Assembly (NCBI GenBank): GCA_934358955.1
Contig: CAKRLC010000067.1
Coordinates: 1 to 14,724 of the forward strand
From: an uncultured Roseburia sp.
GTDB taxonomy: Bacteria > Bacillota > Clostridia > Lachnospirales > Lachnospiraceae
Length of the DNA stretch: 14,724 nucleotides
Reading direction: 5' to 3'
In this document: in pieces, positions 12,815 to 14,724 of the stretch
How positions within the stretch are numbered: position 1 is the stretch's first letter
How the letters are laid out: each line of letters starts with the position of its first letter
Made by a program: the position numbers and the translations under genes
The notes under the pieces: generated by a model
Seen by the model: only the letters and a program-made list of their open reading frames with translations
The model's database searches: none
What the model was told of the DNA's origin: nothing

Positions 12815-14689
12815 ATGGTTAAGATCGGTATATTACTTCCAGAAGAAAATCTGTTGGAGACCACGAAGAAGATAGCAGAGGAAAAACAGTTAGAGGTTGT
12901 TTATTTAAAGGTTGTCCAGACGGAAAATGCGGTGCGGGAAGCGCGCAAAGCAATGGATGCCGGAGCGCATATTCTCGTTGCAAGAGGCTATCAGGCATTG
13001 CGGCTGAAAGAGGCACTGCGGATCCCGGTTGTGGAAATACGGTTTACGGCACAGGAAATCGGACTGATCATTCAGAAAGCGAAAGAAAAATGCAGGAAAG
13101 AAAAACCAGTGATCGCGCTTGTTACGGTAAAAAATATGCTTTCAGATCTTTCACATCTGGAAGAATTGCTTGGAGTAAAGCTTTTGATCCGGACAATGAA
13201 TCATTTGGGGGAAGCAGATGCGGTGCTGCAGGCAATCGGGAAATATGATCCTGAGATCATTATTGGAGGAAAGGCAATCTGTGAAAAGGCAGAAATGCTT
13301 GGGTATCAGACGATCGTTTACCAGGCGACAGAGGAGTCTGTAGAGGAAGCGCTGACTTCGGCGGAGCATATGGCACTGGCGATCGACAGTGAAAAACAAA
13401 ATGAGGCGCAGTTTGAGACGATTTTGGACAGTTCCTTTAATGGAATTATAAAAGTAGATAAGCAGGCAAGGATCCTTGCTGTTAACCGCCATATTGAAAA
13501 TCTGATCGGCAGGGGAGAAGAGGATGTGGAAGGATGTCATTTACAGGAAATTATGCCATCGTTTGAATTAGAGCCACTTTTTTATGTGCTGGAAGGGAAG
13601 AGGGACACCTATACGACTTCCATTGAGATCCGGGGAAGAGCATGGATGCTGACAATCGCACCGATCCGCTATGATGAGCGGATCACAGGTGCGATCCTTA
13701 CTTTGCTTCAGCTGGAGGAGCATGGAAGCAGAAAATTAAAAGGCGCATTGCCAGATCAAAATGGAGAGGGGACGGCGTGGACAACATTTCAGACAATGAA
13801 TAGTCTGGACCGGAATATGACACAGCTGATCGAGCGGGCGAAAAGATATGCACTTTCCGAACGCCCGGTTTTGCTCTATGGGGGGATCGGGCTTTCACAG
13901 CAGGAGCTTGCGGAAGCAATGCATAATAACAGCAGTCGGAGACAAAAGCCATTTTTTGTATTTGACACGGATTGCATGCAGCCGGAAAAACAGATTTTTG
14001 TTCTGGCAGGACAGGGAGAAACAACGCATGGTGTGCTTACAGGGGGAATCTTGCGGAGGGCAAAAGGAGGAACACTTTATATTAAGAAAATAAATCAGCT
14101 GACAATGGAAGTACAGAGTGTTCTTATGGAGGCTCTTCTTACAAATGATATCCGTCTGATCGCATCTTCGTGCCGGAATCTGGCATATGGAATGTCAAAC
14201 GGTACATTTTTGCCGGAGCTGTATTATGTACTATCCGGTCTGGTGCTGGAGATACCGGAGCTTACAAGAAGACCGAACGATTTGAAAAAGGCGGTAGAGG
14301 AGCAGCTGAAGAAAAACATGGAGCACTATAATAAGCATCTGAAAATTGCAGATACTGTATATGAACAGATAGGTTCATTGAAGTGGGATGGAAATCAGAT
14401 CCAGCTGGAGGCTTTTTGCGAGAAGCTGATCCTTGATGCAAACCGGCACACGCTGGATGAAGCAGCAGTGCAGCACGCCTATGAAGAATTATTTCCAAAG
14501 GTGATTGGCCAGGAAAAAGAGCAGAGACTGGTTGTTTACCGGTCACCGGAAAGCATAGAGCTAAATGAGCTTTTGGAAAAATATCACGGAAACAGGAATC
14601 TGGTCGCAAAAGAGCTTGGTATCAGTACGACAACACTGTGGCGCCGGATGAAAAAGTATGGAATAGAGGCAAAATATGACAATGAATGA
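12815..14689 (+). CDS. Second PrpR_N-PAS-AAA-Fis regulator, AAA module strongly degenerate
   Basis: A 624-residue paralogue of the regulator at 8122 with the same order: PrpR_N ligand domain (about 1-190, AHILVARGYQA at 51-61, PVVEIRFTAQEIGLII at 71-86), PAS (about 200-300), enhancer-binding-type AAA+ (about 330-540) and Fis-type helix-turn-helix (about 585-618, LGISTTTLWRRMKKYGI). The ATPase looks dead. The Walker A position reads YGGIGLSQQE (355-364) with no Lys. Walker B is LYIKKINQL (421-429) with no acidic residue. The arginine-finger region is FLPELYYVL (465-473) without Arg, sensor II lacks its Arg (GNQIQL), and GAFTGA is absent. The conserved helix-turn-helix says it still binds DNA, so it is best read as a ligand-responsive DNA-binding protein rather than a sigma-54 activator. 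Only 35 bases follow its stop before the window edge. Confidence 0.88.
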   Translation: MVKIGILLPEENLLETTKKIAEEKQLEVVYLKVVQTENAVREARKAMDAGAHILVARGYQALRLKEALRIPVVEIRFTAQEIGLIIQKAKEKCRKEKPVIALVTVKNMLSDLSHLEELLGVKLLIRTMNHLGEADAVLQAIGKYDPEIIIGGKAICEKAEMLGYQTIVYQATEESVEEALTSAEHMALAIDSEKQNEAQFETILDSSFNGIIKVDKQARILAVNRHIENLIGRGEEDVEGCHLQEIMPSFELEPLFYVLEGKRDTYTTSIEIRGRAWMLTIAPIRYDERITGAILTLLQLEEHGSRKLKGALPDQNGEGTAWTTFQTMNSLDRNMTQLIERAKRYALSERPVLLYGGIGLSQQELAEAMHNNSSRRQKPFFVFDTDCMQPEKQIFVLAGQGETTHGVLTGGILRRAKGGTLYIKKINQLTMEVQSVLMEALLTNDIRLIASSCRNLAYGMSNGTFLPELYYVLSGLVLEIPELTRRPNDLKKAVEEQLKKNMEHYNKHLKIADTVYEQIGSLKWDGNQIQLEAFCEKLILDANRHTLDEAAVQHAYEELFPKVIGQEKEQRLVVYRSPESIELNELLEKYHGNRNLVAKELGISTTTLWRRMKKYGIEAKYDNE

Positions 14690-14724
14690 ACAAATCGACG
14701 ATAGAAAATGAAAATAGAGAGACC

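Noticed and set aside
14682..14711. ATG overlapping the second regulator's stop, possible next gene
   Set aside because: The frame ends after nine codons; another ATG at 14708 has no ribosome binding site and too little sequence to judge.

Overview
The window looks like chromosomal DNA of an anaerobic Firmicute, most likely a gut Lachnospiraceae-type clostridium. It is AT-rich, has strong AGGAGG-type ribosome binding sites and rho-independent terminators, and its most heavily expressed genes use a narrow codon set. This assignment is inferred from style and gene content, not from a marker gene.

Layout. At the left edge, on the minus strand, is the start of an unrecognised two-TM membrane protein that runs out of the window (1-836). 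A 436-nt divergent regulatory region follows. Next, on the plus strand, is a tripartite tricarboxylate transporter (TTT) operon: a lipoprotein solute-binding protein (1273-2412), a perfect 15-bp terminator hairpin inside the operon, the small TctB-like subunit (2568-3005), the large TctA subunit (3022-4488) and an AEC-family permease (4512-5423). A second unit encodes tartronate semialdehyde reductase (GarR-like, 5701-6591) and a DapA-superfamily Schiff-base lyase (6641-7537), ending in a terminator. A 584-nt gap then holds a 46-nt palindrome and a 240-bp nested-palindrome element resembling a MITE. The third unit is a PrpR_N-PAS-AAA-Fis regulator (8122-10005), glycerate kinase (10033-11160) and a D-2-hydroxyacid dehydrogenase (11162-12106). 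A 708-nt non-coding region follows, with a terminator, a GC-rich hairpin, four long consecutive hairpins and two possible small ORFs. The last gene is a second, paralogous PrpR_N-PAS-AAA-Fis regulator (12815-14689).

How it fits together (inference). The catabolic genes spell the lower half of an aldarate or sugar-acid pathway: carboxylate uptake, a pyruvate-forming lyase, tartronate semialdehyde to glycerate, then glycerate to phosphoglycerate. A DapA-type enzyme would replace the usual HpcH-family GarL aldolase. No aldarate dehydratase is in the window, so the true substrate is open.

Most unusual content. Both regulators have the overall plan of sigma-54 enhancer-binding proteins, but the GAFTGA loop is gone and several ATPase residues are altered; the second copy is the more decayed. 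Their recognition helices are nearly identical. TGAAAT half-sites, some as direct repeats or a 20-bp palindrome, occur upstream of the transporter operon, garR and both regulators, and no sigma-54 promoter was found by eye. Together this suggests a carboxylate-responsive regulon run by sigma-54-independent pseudo-enhancer-binding proteins.
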